From NCBI GenBank assembly GCA_016719605.1, contig JADJYW010000006.1:124001-188000 (forward strand): 64,000 nucleotides of DNA, in the 5' to 3' direction. The position numbers and the translations under genes were made by a program. The notes under the pieces are model-generated. The model saw only the letters and a program-made list of their open reading frames with translations. It ran no database searches and was not told the DNA's origin. The number at the start of each line of letters is the position of its first letter. Positions within the stretch are counted from its first letter, which is position 1. This document shows, in pieces, positions 11,285 through 20,632 of this stretch. The DNA is from Lewinellaceae bacterium (GTDB taxonomy: Bacteria; Bacteroidota; Bacteroidia; Chitinophagales; Saprospiraceae).

Positions 11285-11337
11285 TTATGCAACATCCTAC
11301 AACCCGACACCAACAACTAACTCAAAAGCGAAACAGC

Positions 11338-11892
11338 ATGAGAAAACTTATCATGTGGAACGTAATAACCCTTGACGGATACTTTGAAGGAAACCAAAAT
11401 TGGGATTTATCTTTTCACAATGTTGTTTGGGGGCAAGAACTTGAAAAACTGAGTATCGAACAACTGAATGCTGCGGACTATCTCGTGTTTGGGCGTGTGA
11501 CGTATGAAGGTATGGCTGCATACTGGACTAAGGAAGAAGGCGAAATTGCCGATTTAATGAACAGTATACCCAAACTCGTATTCTCCAGGACATTAAAATC
11601 CGCCGATTGGAACAACACAACACTTATTCGTGAAAATGCTTCTGCTGAAATAAAGAAGCTAAAAGAAGCCGGTGGAAAGGATATGTATGTTTTCGGTAGT
11701 GCAAATCTTTCCGAGACCTTTATCAATGACAACCTTTTTGAGGAATACCGCATTGGAATTGCACCAGTTATATTAGGTAGTGGCCGACCACTTTTCAGAC
11801 AGGGCAATGCTCCTAAAAATTTATCCCTTGTTTCCACACAACAACTTGTGACGGGCGGAGTGGTTCTGAAATATTCAAAAAATGAAGATTAG
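11338..11892 (+). CDS. Dihydrofolate reductase family protein (RibD C-terminal-like)
   Basis: A 184-residue reductase-fold protein of the RibD_C/DHFR-like superfamily (YyaP/YwjB type). Typical features are the start KLIMWNVITLDGYFEG, the nucleotide-site segment VFGRVTYEGMAAYW, the KLVFSRTL strand, MYVFGSANLSET and the closing IAPVILGSGRPLF. These proteins bind NADPH, but most members have no known substrate, so true dihydrofolate reductase activity should not be assumed. The ATG at 11338 is preferred over an upstream one because homology begins at MRKLIMWN. It is AT-rich like its upstream neighbour and overlaps the earliest possible start of the next gene by a few bases. Confidence 0.8.
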   Translation: MRKLIMWNVITLDGYFEGNQNWDLSFHNVVWGQELEKLSIEQLNAADYLVFGRVTYEGMAAYWTKEEGEIADLMNSIPKLVFSRTLKSADWNNTTLIRENASAEIKKLKEAGGKDMYVFGSANLSETFINDNLFEEYRIGIAPVILGSGRPLFRQGNAPKNLSLVSTQQLVTGGVVLKYSKNED

Positions 11893-11893
11893 C

Positions 11894-13456
11894 ATGCGAA
11901 ATACGATCGTAAACATTACCTGTATCCTTTTCCTGTTCACCCTGTTTTTTTCCTGCAAAAACACCCCCAAGGATGCCGCACAGCCGGTAACCATCGGCAC
12001 CCTCACCTATTCCAAAACCGAAGGCACCGGCTGCGACCAGCCTGATGACGAGCGCACCAACTGCGCCAAGGTTGAGCTCCAATGGCCCAACGTGGAGCAA
12101 GGCCCCGATGCCCTGAAAAAAAGCGTGACCACCTGGGCAGCCTCCTACCTTACCAGTATTCTGACAACCGAAATGGAGGGGCTTGCCGCCGCCAACACCT
12201 CCATCGAAACCAGTGCAGCGGCATTTATCAAGGCCCAAAAGGAGTTCGCCAAAGAAGCCCCCGACTCGCCGATGGCCAACTTTACGGCGGAAAGCAACTG
12301 GGACGTCCTGCTCAACAACGGTCAATACCTGACCCTCGAAATGGAAGGGTTCACCTACATGGGCGGGGCGCATGGCAGCCCCACCGCCGCCGTAGCCACA
12401 TTCGACATCCCAACCGGAAAACAACTTTCCTGGGCCGACCTGGTAACCGACACAGCCGCCCTCAAGGCATTGGCCGAAAAAACATTCCGGGCCGAACGAG
12501 CCGACCTTTTCACCGCTTCCGACGGCTACGAGCCGTTCAATTTCGATAGCACATTTCCCTTTGCCTTGCCGCAAAACTACGGCCTGGAGCCGGACGGTAT
12601 CTATTGCCACTATCTGGTCTATGAAGTCGGCCCGTATGCCATCGGCAACACACAGTTTACCATCCCGTTTGAAGCATTGGGCGCCCTGTCGAAAATTCAG
12701 TCCGCCGCTGCTGCATCGGGAATCGTAGAAGAATTGCCCAAAATGTATGGTCGGCAAGGTAGCCGCATCGTGCTTCCAACCTTCGAAATCGAAGTCGCCA
12801 ACAGCCCTGATGCCGGCCAGACGCTTTCAAAGCAAAATGAAACCATCATCGTATCCGCGTTCTTCTCCGGCGATCCCCTCCACGAAAAAGATCGGGATGA
12901 GGTTGGCGAAATGATGGTGGCTAACCAGGAAATCGAACTAACCGGCGACGATCGTATCGCCCGCTTCGAAGGCATCTCGTTTCCTAAAAGGCTGTACGAT
13001 AAACTGGCCGACAAGGATGTCCGCCTGCTCATCAATGTGTACAGCGGCCGCAAGTCCTCCGACGATAACCTGCTCAACTGCGCTATTTTGGAGGCGAAAG
13101 CCAGCCAGTTCAGGAACAAACGTTTTGTGCTGGGCTGCTCCCTGATCGCCGAAAACACCCAGAGCGCAAGCTATCCGTTTGCCTGCTATGCCTTGCCGGA
13201 ACCCGGCGCTACGCCCGACAAAAAACCGGTGCTGCTGGTCACCTGTACCGAAAAAGGCCAAATAGAATGGGCCGGACAACCCGTCAAAGACTACGCCGCG
13301 CTCAAAGCCTCCATTCGCCCCGTTTTGGCGGATTTGATAAAAAAAGGCGCCAAAGAGCTGCCCGGCATCCAGACAGAAGGCTGTATGATGGGCAACAGCA
13401 GCGAAATCGGGTCCATGTATGAGGAGCTGAAAAGCGAACTGCTGAAGAAAAAATAA
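11894..13456 (+). CDS. DUF4163/DUF3298-domain lipoprotein with C-terminal extension
   Basis: Exported lipoprotein: the signal peptide ends in LFTLFFSC, a lipobox-like cysteine. Residues ~30-270 match the DUF4163 plus DUF3298 pattern (YLTLEMEGFTYMGGAHGSP, QLSWADLVTD, LPQNYGLEPDGI, VGPYAIGNTQFTIPFEAL), also found in the extracytoplasmic part of RsiV-like anti-sigma factors, where it binds lysozyme. There is no membrane helix or sigma-binding part here, so an anti-sigma role is not supported. The last ~230 residues are an extension I do not recognise. GC content returns to the genomic level here. A shorter paralogue lies at 27.75 kb. ATG 11894 is preferred over 11882, which overlaps the upstream stop. 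Confidence 0.7.
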   Translation: MRNTIVNITCILFLFTLFFSCKNTPKDAAQPVTIGTLTYSKTEGTGCDQPDDERTNCAKVELQWPNVEQGPDALKKSVTTWAASYLTSILTTEMEGLAAANTSIETSAAAFIKAQKEFAKEAPDSPMANFTAESNWDVLLNNGQYLTLEMEGFTYMGGAHGSPTAAVATFDIPTGKQLSWADLVTDTAALKALAEKTFRAERADLFTASDGYEPFNFDSTFPFALPQNYGLEPDGIYCHYLVYEVGPYAIGNTQFTIPFEALGALSKIQSAAAASGIVEELPKMYGRQGSRIVLPTFEIEVANSPDAGQTLSKQNETIIVSAFFSGDPLHEKDRDEVGEMMVANQEIELTGDDRIARFEGISFPKRLYDKLADKDVRLLINVYSGRKSSDDNLLNCAILEAKASQFRNKRFVLGCSLIAENTQSASYPFACYALPEPGATPDKKPVLLVTCTEKGQIEWAGQPVKDYAALKASIRPVLADLIKKGAKELPGIQTEGCMMGNSSEIGSMYEELKSELLKKK

Positions 13457-13463
13457 CTTGTAA

Positions 13464-13510
13464 AAGGTTGGAAGGTTTCTGGTTAGAAGGTTAGAAGGTT
13501 TCTGGTTAGA
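13464..13510 (+). repeat. 8-nt minisatellite (GGTTAGAA type) left of the insertion sequence
   Basis: Runs of AAGGTTGGAAGGTT, CTGGTTAGAAGG and TTAGAAGGTTTCTGGTTAGA follow the stop of the DUF3298 gene and end at the left boundary of the IS256-type element. The same unit in both orientations occurs before gpmI at about 38.7 kb. Confidence 0.7.
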
Positions 13511-13569
13511 TGGAGGGTGTTCAAAAAAGTGTGTCAAAGTTAGAATCAAAAAAACAAACAACTTTGACA

Positions 13570-14823
13570 ATGAAAAAGAAAAGAACACCGAGCCCGAAGT
13601 TGGAATCAATTGTTCCGGACGAGGGCAAACGCAAAGAAATGTTGGGCCGTCTTTACCAGGGCGACCCGATTTTAGGGGAAGGGGGCATTTTCACAGAGAT
13701 GCTACAGGCCTTTGTAAACGCGGCACTGGAGGGGGAGATTGATCATCATTTGAAAGAGGTAGAGCCGTCGGGCGTTGGTAATCGGCGCAATGGTCACACG
13801 CACAAATTAGTGCGAAGTGTAGCGGGTCCTCTGGAGATAAAAACGCCTCGAGACCGTCAGGGGGATCACGAGCCGAAATTAGTCAAGAAGTGGGAGCGTG
13901 AATTAGGGACGGGCTTGGATGAGATCATCTTGAGTTTGTATGCCCGCGGCCAATCGGTTGAAGATGTTCGGTATCAGTTGCGGCAATTATACGGTGTGGA
14001 GGTGAGTGCGGGCGCGATCAGCGCGGTGACGGATCAGGTGTGGAATGAGATCGTAGAGTGGCAGCAGCGGCCCTTGTCGGGCTGCTATCCGGTGGTGTAT
14101 CTGGATGCGATCGTGTTCAAGGTTCGGGAGGATGGCCGGGTAATCAACAAAGCGATTTACACGATTTATGGGGTAAACACGGAGGGACAAAGGGATATAT
14201 TGGGCTTATATTTGAACGAAACAGAAGGTGCCCGGCAATGGGGATTGATCCTGGAAGACATCAAACGGCGGGGTGTGGAGGAGGTATTCTTTTTTTGCGT
14301 AGATGGCCTCAAGGGGTTTAAAGAGGTAATCCAAGCGGTTTTTCCGCGAAGTATAGTGCAGCGTTGCGTGGTTCATATGATTCGCTCCTCGACGCGCTTT
14401 GTGAGCGATAAAGACATCAAAGCGTTGTGCGCCGACTTACGAAAAGTGTACACGGCAGCCAACCGCGAACAAGCCTCGATCGCTTTAGAAGCCTTTGGCC
14501 AGCGCTGGGATAGTAAGTACAAAGAGGTTCGCCAAAAATGGGAAGAAAATTGGGGCGAATTGATGGCGTTCATGGATTACAAAGAAGATATCCGCCGAAT
14601 GATTTACACCACCAATCCCGTAGAAGCCCTGCACCGGGTGATGCGAAAAGTAACGAAAACAAAAGGAGCCTGGAATAGTGATAAAGCCTTGCTCAAACAA
14701 CTATACCTGACCTTGCAGTACACGGAAAAAAGTTGGAAAAGAAACGCCTTCAACTGGAAGGTCATCCAGCGCGAATTGATCGAGCAGTTTGGCCAGCCCT
14801 TTAGCCGGTGGTTAGAAAATTGA
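13570..14823 (+). CDS. IS256-family (mutator-type) DDE transposase
   Basis: A 417-residue transposase for copy-and-paste movement of its own element. The catalytic triad is visible as D179 in VVYLDAIVFKV, D245 in FFCVDGLKGF and E352 in TTNPVEALHR; the CVVHMIRSS block of this family lies between the last two. The length is normal for the family and the frame is intact, so the enzyme may be active. The ATG at 13570 follows a short poly-A-rich leader just inside the left terminal repeat. Confidence 0.93.
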   Translation: MKKKRTPSPKLESIVPDEGKRKEMLGRLYQGDPILGEGGIFTEMLQAFVNAALEGEIDHHLKEVEPSGVGNRRNGHTHKLVRSVAGPLEIKTPRDRQGDHEPKLVKKWERELGTGLDEIILSLYARGQSVEDVRYQLRQLYGVEVSAGAISAVTDQVWNEIVEWQQRPLSGCYPVVYLDAIVFKVREDGRVINKAIYTIYGVNTEGQRDILGLYLNETEGARQWGLILEDIKRRGVEEVFFFCVDGLKGFKEVIQAVFPRSIVQRCVVHMIRSSTRFVSDKDIKALCADLRKVYTAANREQASIALEAFGQRWDSKYKEVRQKWEENWGELMAFMDYKEDIRRMIYTTNPVEALHRVMRKVTKTKGAWNSDKALLKQLYLTLQYTEKSWKRNAFNWKVIQRELIEQFGQPFSRWLEN

Positions 14824-14887
14824 GGCGTGCAGCGCCGGGCAGAGTCCTCGGCCTACGGCCTTCGGACTCTGCCCGGCGCTGCACGCC
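14824..14887. terminator. 24-bp perfect-stem hairpin at the end of the transposase gene
   Basis: Arms 14824-14847 and 14864-14887 are exact reverse complements (left arm starts GGCGTGCAGCGCC), enclosing a 16-nt loop with a further GGCC-TAC-GGCC mini-stem. It begins immediately after the transposase stop and ends just before the right terminal repeat. It lacks a T-tract, so it may block read-through in both directions or be part of transposition. Confidence 0.7.
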
Positions 14888-14916
14888 CTGAAAAGTGTGA
14901 CACACTTTTCTGAACA

Positions 14917-16645
14917 ATCCCAATCCCTTCGATTTTTTTCACCGCCCTCCACCACCGCAATCTCCGCCTCCGTCAAACCGTACACCAATACATCCACCTC
15001 CGCTTCCAGCGCCGAAGTGTCGGCCTGCGGGTCGGCACCAATCCCGAAGGGATTACATGTTTATAGCCCAACGAAACATCTCGAAGGTATAAGTGCGCAA
15101 GGTAATACAACCCCGATAAAACGCGGGGCGCCACGGGCTATAAACATATAACCCGTTTTCTTTCCGCCCCCCCCCCAGCCTCCGCCGCAAACTGCAAGAA
15201 TTAACACATCCACCTCCCCGCTCCCGGCGCCGGAGCGTCGGCCCGCGGGTCGGCACCAACCCGAGGTACGTTTTAGCCCAGAATTAATCCTGAAGGGATT
15301 ATATGTTGATCGCAACGGGTTAACATATCAATCCCTTCGATTAAAACGCGGGGCGCCATCGGTGCTATAAACATATAATCCCTTCGGGATTTTTCTTACC
15401 GCCCCTCCACCACCGCGATCTCTTCCTCCGTCAAACCGTACAACCCGTACACCAATACATCCACCTCCGCTTCCAGCGCCGAAGTGTCGGCCTGCGGGTC
15501 GGCACCAATCCCGAAGGGATTACATGTTTATAGCCCAACGAAACATCTGTGTGCAAATCCCGAAGGGATTATATGTTGATCGCAACGGGTTAACATACAA
15601 TCCCTTCGGGATTAAAACACCCGGCGGCCATATCGGTGCGAGTAACATATAACCTTCGGGATTTTTCTTACCGCCCCTCCACCACCGCGATCTCTTCCTC
15701 CGTCAAACCGTACAACCCGTACACCAGCACATCTACCTCCGCTTCCAAGGCCGAAGTGTCCGCTTGCGGGTCGGCGCGCTTGGCGGTAACCAAATCCCGA
15801 AGGGATTAGACGTTTATAGCCCAACGAAACATCCGCAAAACCGGAGGGATTACATGTTTATAGCCCAACGAAACATCTGTGTGCAAATCCCGAAGGGATT
15901 ATATGTTGATCGCAACGTGTTAACATACAATCCCTTCGGGATTAAAACACCCGGCGGCGCCATCGGTGCTATAAACATATAATCCCTTCGGGATTTTCTT
16001 ACCGCCCCTCCACCACCGCGATCTCTTCCTCCGTCAAACCGTACAACCCGTACACCAGCACATCTACCTCCGCTTCCAAGGCCGAAGTGTCCGCTTGCGG
16101 GTCGGCGCGCTTGGCGGTAACCAAATCCCGAAGGGATTATATGTTTATAGCCCAACGAAACATCCGTGTGCAAATCCCGAAGGGATTACATGTTTATAGC
16201 CGAACGAAACATTCTGTAAATCCCGGCGATTATATGTTGATCGCAACGGGTTAACATACAACTTTCGGATTAAAACTCGGGGCGCCATCGGTGCTATAAA
16301 TATATAATCCCTTCGGGATTTTGCTTACGCCCCCTCCACCACCGCAACCTCCGCCTCCGTCAAACCGTACAACCCGTACACCAATACATCCACCTCCGCT
16401 TCCAGCGCCGAAGTGTCGGCCTGCGGGTCGGCACCAATCCCGAAGGGATTACATGTTTATAGCCCAACGAAACATCCGTGTGCAAATCCCGAAGGGATTA
16501 CATGTTTATAGCCCAACGAAACATCTGTGTGCAAATCCCGAAGGGATTATATGTTGATCGCAACGGGTTAACATACAATCCCTTCGATTAAAACGCGGGG
16601 CGGCGCCATCGGTGCTATAAACATATAATCCCTTCGGGATTTTTC
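14917..16645 (-). repeat. Tandem array of six gene-tail copies separated by nested palindromes
   Basis: Read on the minus strand, each ~270-330 bp unit carries the last ~35-40 codons of the adjacent type IIG gene (peptide ADPQADTSALEAEVDVLVYG to TEEEIAVVEGR, stop) followed by a palindromic spacer built from AATCCCGAAGGGATT. Anchoring on GTCAAACCGTAC, copies begin at 14972, 15430, 15702, 16033 and 16359, with a degenerate copy near 15205; the parental gene end has it at 16680. Four copies keep the stop codon; the one next to the IS is truncated before it. No other gene lies in this stretch. Confidence 0.9.
15496..15662. repeat. Nested palindromic spacer of the array (representative unit)
   Basis: AATCCCGAAGGGATT recurs in direct and inverted form. 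The block from the second copy through TATATGTTGATCGC to AACATACAATCCCTTCG folds into a ~22-bp stem with a ~14-nt loop, and the outer sequence TACATGTTTATAGC is mirrored by GCTATAAACATATA in the intact units, so the whole spacer is a palindrome within a palindrome. Confidence 0.75.
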
Positions 16646-19600
16646 TTACCGCCCCTCCACCACCGCGATCTCCGCTTCCGTCAAACCGTACAACCCGTAC
16701 ACCAACACATCCACCTCCGCTTCCAAGGCCGAGGTGTCGGCCTGCGGGTCGGCGCGCTTGGCGGAAAGGATGCGATCAGCAAGCGTAGCGAGTTCTCCGG
16801 TTTTGGAAGTAATCATTTCCGGGACAGGAATCGAAAGCACATACGGACTTTGCATTGCCAAAGCTCCTCCCTGAAGTTTGCTTGCTACCTGATTCAAATA
16901 CAGCCAGACAACTTTGGAGTTCATCAGCGCAACCAAATGCTTGCCCGCATTCGGGATGAAAAAAATCTTGTTGTTCGTGTAAAGTCCGGTCTCCTCAAAT
17001 GTGAACGACTGAAACGTCATGATCTCCTGATACAGGATTTTTGTTTTTCAAACCTGGTAGTAATCCACTGCATCCTGAATCTCATACCACAGATACGTCC
17101 CTTCCTTCCTCCCGGCCCAATCCCCTGAATGGCCTTTGGGCTTGGGCATCAGCCGGTCTTTAAACTGCTCCAGATGCGCCAAAATGGCCGGGTATTCCTC
17201 GATTTTTATACCCCTTCGGGTAAAAATCAAACAACTTATCGCCTCACCGGCGTCGTAGCGTTTGATGTCCCCCGCCCGCCAAAAACGGCTTAATCACCTC
17301 CGCGCTTTCGGGTCTTCCGCGATCGAGGCGCTCACGCGGGTATCGGCGTCTATGACGAAGGCTTCGTTCAGGCCGGTTTTGATGCCGTAGTAAATTTTTC
17401 CCTCCACGTATTCGCCCAGCGGGACGCCGGCAGCGCGGAGTTTGTCAAGCAGGTTTTGGGTGGTTTGGTTGGTGAGCGTCCAGCCGGAGTCGCTCAGGCC
17501 GGCCAGGCCCACCGTGAAGGCATTGGCACGAATATAATCGCTCAGCGGCCCTCGTACGAGAGGGTGCCGACGGCGGCGGCGGGGAAGGTGGGCTGCGCAT
17601 CGGCGCGGCGCAGTTCGAGGATACAAGGGTAGGTGGTGGCCTCTTCGAACACGGGCAGGTCGCCGAAATCGCTGATGCCCTCGATGTGGCGGAGGCGTTT
17701 GACGTAGCGGCGCAGTTTGTCGCCGTAGCCGGCGCGCATCCACTTGTTGGGCAGGATGTAGCTGAACTGGCCGCCGGGGCGGAGGATCTCATGCCGCGCT
17801 CCACGAAATACACGTACAGGTCGGCGGTGCCGGCGAAGGTTTCGTAGGTGTTTTGGAAAGGGGTTTTTGAACGGGCCGAGTTCTTCCTGCCGGATGTACG
17901 GCGGGTTGCCCAGTACGGCATCAAAGCCGAGGTAGTTTCCCCTCATCGTCCAGCACTTCGGGAAATTCGAAGCGCCACTCGAAGGAGTTTCGGTAGGTTT
18001 TGCCCTGTTTGAGTTCTTCGATCTGGGTTTCCATGGCGGTTACCTCCCGGTTGATCTTGCCGAGGTCGTCGGAGATGTCCTGGCTTTTTAGTTTTTCGAA
18101 CAGGTCGCCCACGGCGGCTTTGTTTTCGAGCAAGAAGCGGTCGCCGAGCAGTTTTTTGAGTTTTTTGTTGAGGGGGTTGTTGTGGTAAAATGCTTCGTAG
18201 ATGGCGGCTTTCACGCGACCGATTTGTTCCAGCAGTTTGGCTTTGGCGGCTTTATCGGAGGCGTTTTTATAGGCGGCCACGGCATCGCGGTATTCGCCGG
18301 CTTTTATTTTGCCTTTGGCAAACACGTCTTTCAAATCTTCGTCGAGCGCAAACCGGCTGATGAGCGAGTTGCCGGCTTTGATATTGATGTCGATATTCGG
18401 CAGGGTTTCGAGGCGCTGCCGTATTCGCTGTCGGCGTGTGAAATACGCGTGTTTCAACAACTCGATCCAAAGGCGCAGGCGGCAGATCATCACCGATTTG
18501 GGGTTGATGTCCACGCCGAACAGGCAGTTTTCGATGAGGGTTTGTTTTTCATGAAACAGGGTTTCCTGTATGCGTTGGGACGCCGTGTTGCCGGGCCGGT
18601 ACTCGATGGGCTGGTCGGTATCGGGCTCGGTCAGGATGAGTTCGTCGTTGCCGACCACGGCGCGCAGGGGCAGGATGCGGCCTTGCCGGTCGGTGAGGAT
18701 GCCGAGGTCGCTTTTGATGGCGAGGAGTTCGTTGAGCGCGCTCACGAGGAAGTGGCCGCTGCCCACGGCGGGGTCGCAGATGCGCAGGCTGTTGATGAGT
18801 TCATGGGCGGCGCTCAGGGGTATTTTGTGGCGCAGGAGTTCGTTGTGCAGCTCGGTTTCCACGTTGGCGCAGTCCCAGCCGTAGCGCTCGTTGAATTTTT
18901 GCAGCACGGCGCGGCGCAGCGTTTCGCGGCACATGTACATGGTGACGAAGCCGGGCGTGAAAAACGAGCCGTCGCGGTAGCCGTTTATTTTTTCAAAAAT
19001 GAGGCCCAGCACGGCGGCATTGATCACCGGGCGGTTTTCGGCCTGGATGCGGGCTTTGGCATCGCTGCTGAAATCGTAGGCATCGAGGAAAGCGAAGAGG
19101 TAGGCTAAAGTTTGCAGGGATTTGGGCGGATTTGCGCCTTGCCGGAGCACGGAGTTGGGGTGCAGGGGCAAGTCGAGGCGGTCTTTCAGGGCCGACACGC
19201 GCAGGGTGCGGCGCTCCAGTTCGGTTTGTTCGAAGAGCGAACTGTTCAGGTAAGGCACGTTGCCGAATTGGCGGCGCACCGATTCGCGGCGTTCGGCTTC
19301 GGGCACGGCCAGCACGTGAAAGAACAGTTCGTTGAGTTCGTCGTAGTCCCTGACGTTGTCCACCGACAGCAGGCGGTCGCTTCCGGGTCGCCAGCGCAGG
19401 AGTTGGCCTTCGAGCAGTTTGAGGAACAGGATACGGTTGAGCCAGGTGATGCAGAGTTCGAGGGCGATGCTGAAGCGTTGTTTGTCGGGGCTGTCGCCGA
19501 ACTGCTCGAGCTCCGGGGCGTCGCGCCAGACGCCGCTGACTTCCAGTTCGCTGAGTGTATTTTCGAGCAGGCTGCCGTCGTGGCGGCGTTTGCCGGCGCG

Positions 19601-20364
19601 TTCGATGAGTTTTTTCCCGCCTTCTTTCACCTCTTCCAGCCCGAGGATGTACAGCAGTTCGTCGTAGAACTGTTTGTTCAGGGCGTTGCTGTCGTTGGCG
19701 AAGGATTTTTTGAGCAGGTGTTGGGGGGAAAGGATTTTGTAGAGGTCGAGCAGGAGTTCGTCGTCGTTGGGGTCGGCATTGGTGGCGGCGGCGGCATAGG
19801 CGCAGGTCGAAGGTGGCAGCAGCGCAGTTCGGGCAGTTCTTTTTCAAAAAACGGCGCGGCGATTTCCTTGTAAAACCACTCGGTTTTTCCGGCGCCGAGG
19901 CGGCCTTCCGACCAGTCGGCGTATTGTTGGAGCAGTTTGGTATTGGCGTAGATGTGGCGTTCGAAGTCGGCAGCATCGAAGATGTACCAGCGGTGGATGT
20001 CGGTGATGACAAGGTGTCGGATTTCCTTGTTGCCGTTGCGGCTGCGTTCGTTGAGGTAGTAGCGCAGCAGTTCGTGCAGGGCGGTGGTGTTCGGCTTGTC
20101 GGGAGTGATCATTTCCGCCTTGTTGCCGGGCTTTTTCGTTTCGATGATGACGCCGACGCTGTCTTTGGCTGTGCGGCCGTTGTGGATCACGAGGTCCTGC
20201 CGGTCTTTGGTATTCACGAAATGTTCGTCGCGGTACCAGGCGGCTTTGAGAAAATCGGAAACGATATTTTTGAGATGCTCTTCGCTTTCCTGTGCGGAAT
20301 GGCCGAGGTGTTCGAGCAGGCGGGCCAGTTCGGTTTTGAACCGTTCGAGGCGGTGGTACTCCAC
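16646..20364 (-). pseudogene. Eco57I-like type IIG restriction-modification enzyme, frame interrupted as read
   Basis: Single-chain endonuclease-methyltransferase of about 1,240 residues. The N-terminus has an HsdR_N/PD-(D/E)XK-like segment (DLVIHNGRTAKDSVGVIIETKK); the middle holds N6-adenine methylase motif I (DPAVGSGHFLVSALNEL) and motif IV NPPY (AVLGNPPYIRQEEL); the C-terminal third is target recognition, closing with ADTSALEAEVDVLVYGLYGL and stop. A GTG at 20364 is the likely start because an in-frame stop lies 24 nt upstream. At least eight 1-nt breaks (near 19820, 17940, 17860, 17790, 17555, 17300, 17268, 17045) interrupt it, each restoring conserved motifs on the other side. It would methylate and cut the same site. 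The array of copies of its 3' end lies directly downstream. Confidence 0.8.
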
Positions 20365-20597
20365 GTTTTGGACGCGGTATGCTGATTAGTTTCATGGTGC
20401 AGTAGGTTGATTTGACGAGCAAGAATACGCCTTTCCGCCAAAAACTACTGCCACTAAATCACTGCTCGTCCCCCCGCCCCCGTTAAGGTTTTTAACCTTC
20501 CCCCCATCAGCCGCCCTGTTTGGCTTAAGGCGGACATACTTTCCGGTTAAAGTTGTTTTAAGGCCCGTTCAAACGTTAAAACCGCCCGGAAACGCCG

Positions 20598-20605
20598 TTT
20601 CTTTG
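20598..20605 (+). promoter_or_regulatory. Possible -7 element before dsbD
   Basis: TTTCTTTG lies 27 nt before the start codon and resembles the Bacteroidota -7 consensus TAnnTTTG with one mismatch. No clear -33 TTTG is seen. Confidence 0.35.
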
Positions 20606-20632
20606 CAGTCCAATTTTACGAACAACAGAGGC

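Larger units (their letters stand above)
13518..14916 (+). mobile_element. IS256-family insertion sequence (1.4 kb)
   Basis: A transposase gene flanked by imperfect terminal inverted repeats: TGTTCAAAAAAGTGTGTCA at the left end and, read inwards from the right end, TGTTCAGAAAAGTGTGTCAC. The 8 bases outside each end differ (left ATGGAGGG, right ATCCCAAT), so no target duplication is visible. The right end abuts a truncated unit of the gene-tail array; the left end abuts a minisatellite. One-sided rearrangement after insertion would explain the missing duplication. Confidence 0.85.

Noticed and set aside
11894..13456. RsiV-type anti-sigma factor
   Set aside because: The DUF4163/DUF3298 domain matches, but there is no membrane helix with a cytoplasmic sigma-binding part and no sigma-factor gene beside it.
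14917..16645. CRISPR array
   Set aside because: The repeats are long, interleaved and contain gene tails with stop codons; there are no unique ~30-nt spacers of regular length and no cas genes nearby.
16646..20364. Phase-variable store of alternative recognition domains for the type IIG enzyme
   Set aside because: The copied part is the conserved C-terminal tail, not the variable recognition domain, so exchange would not change specificity.
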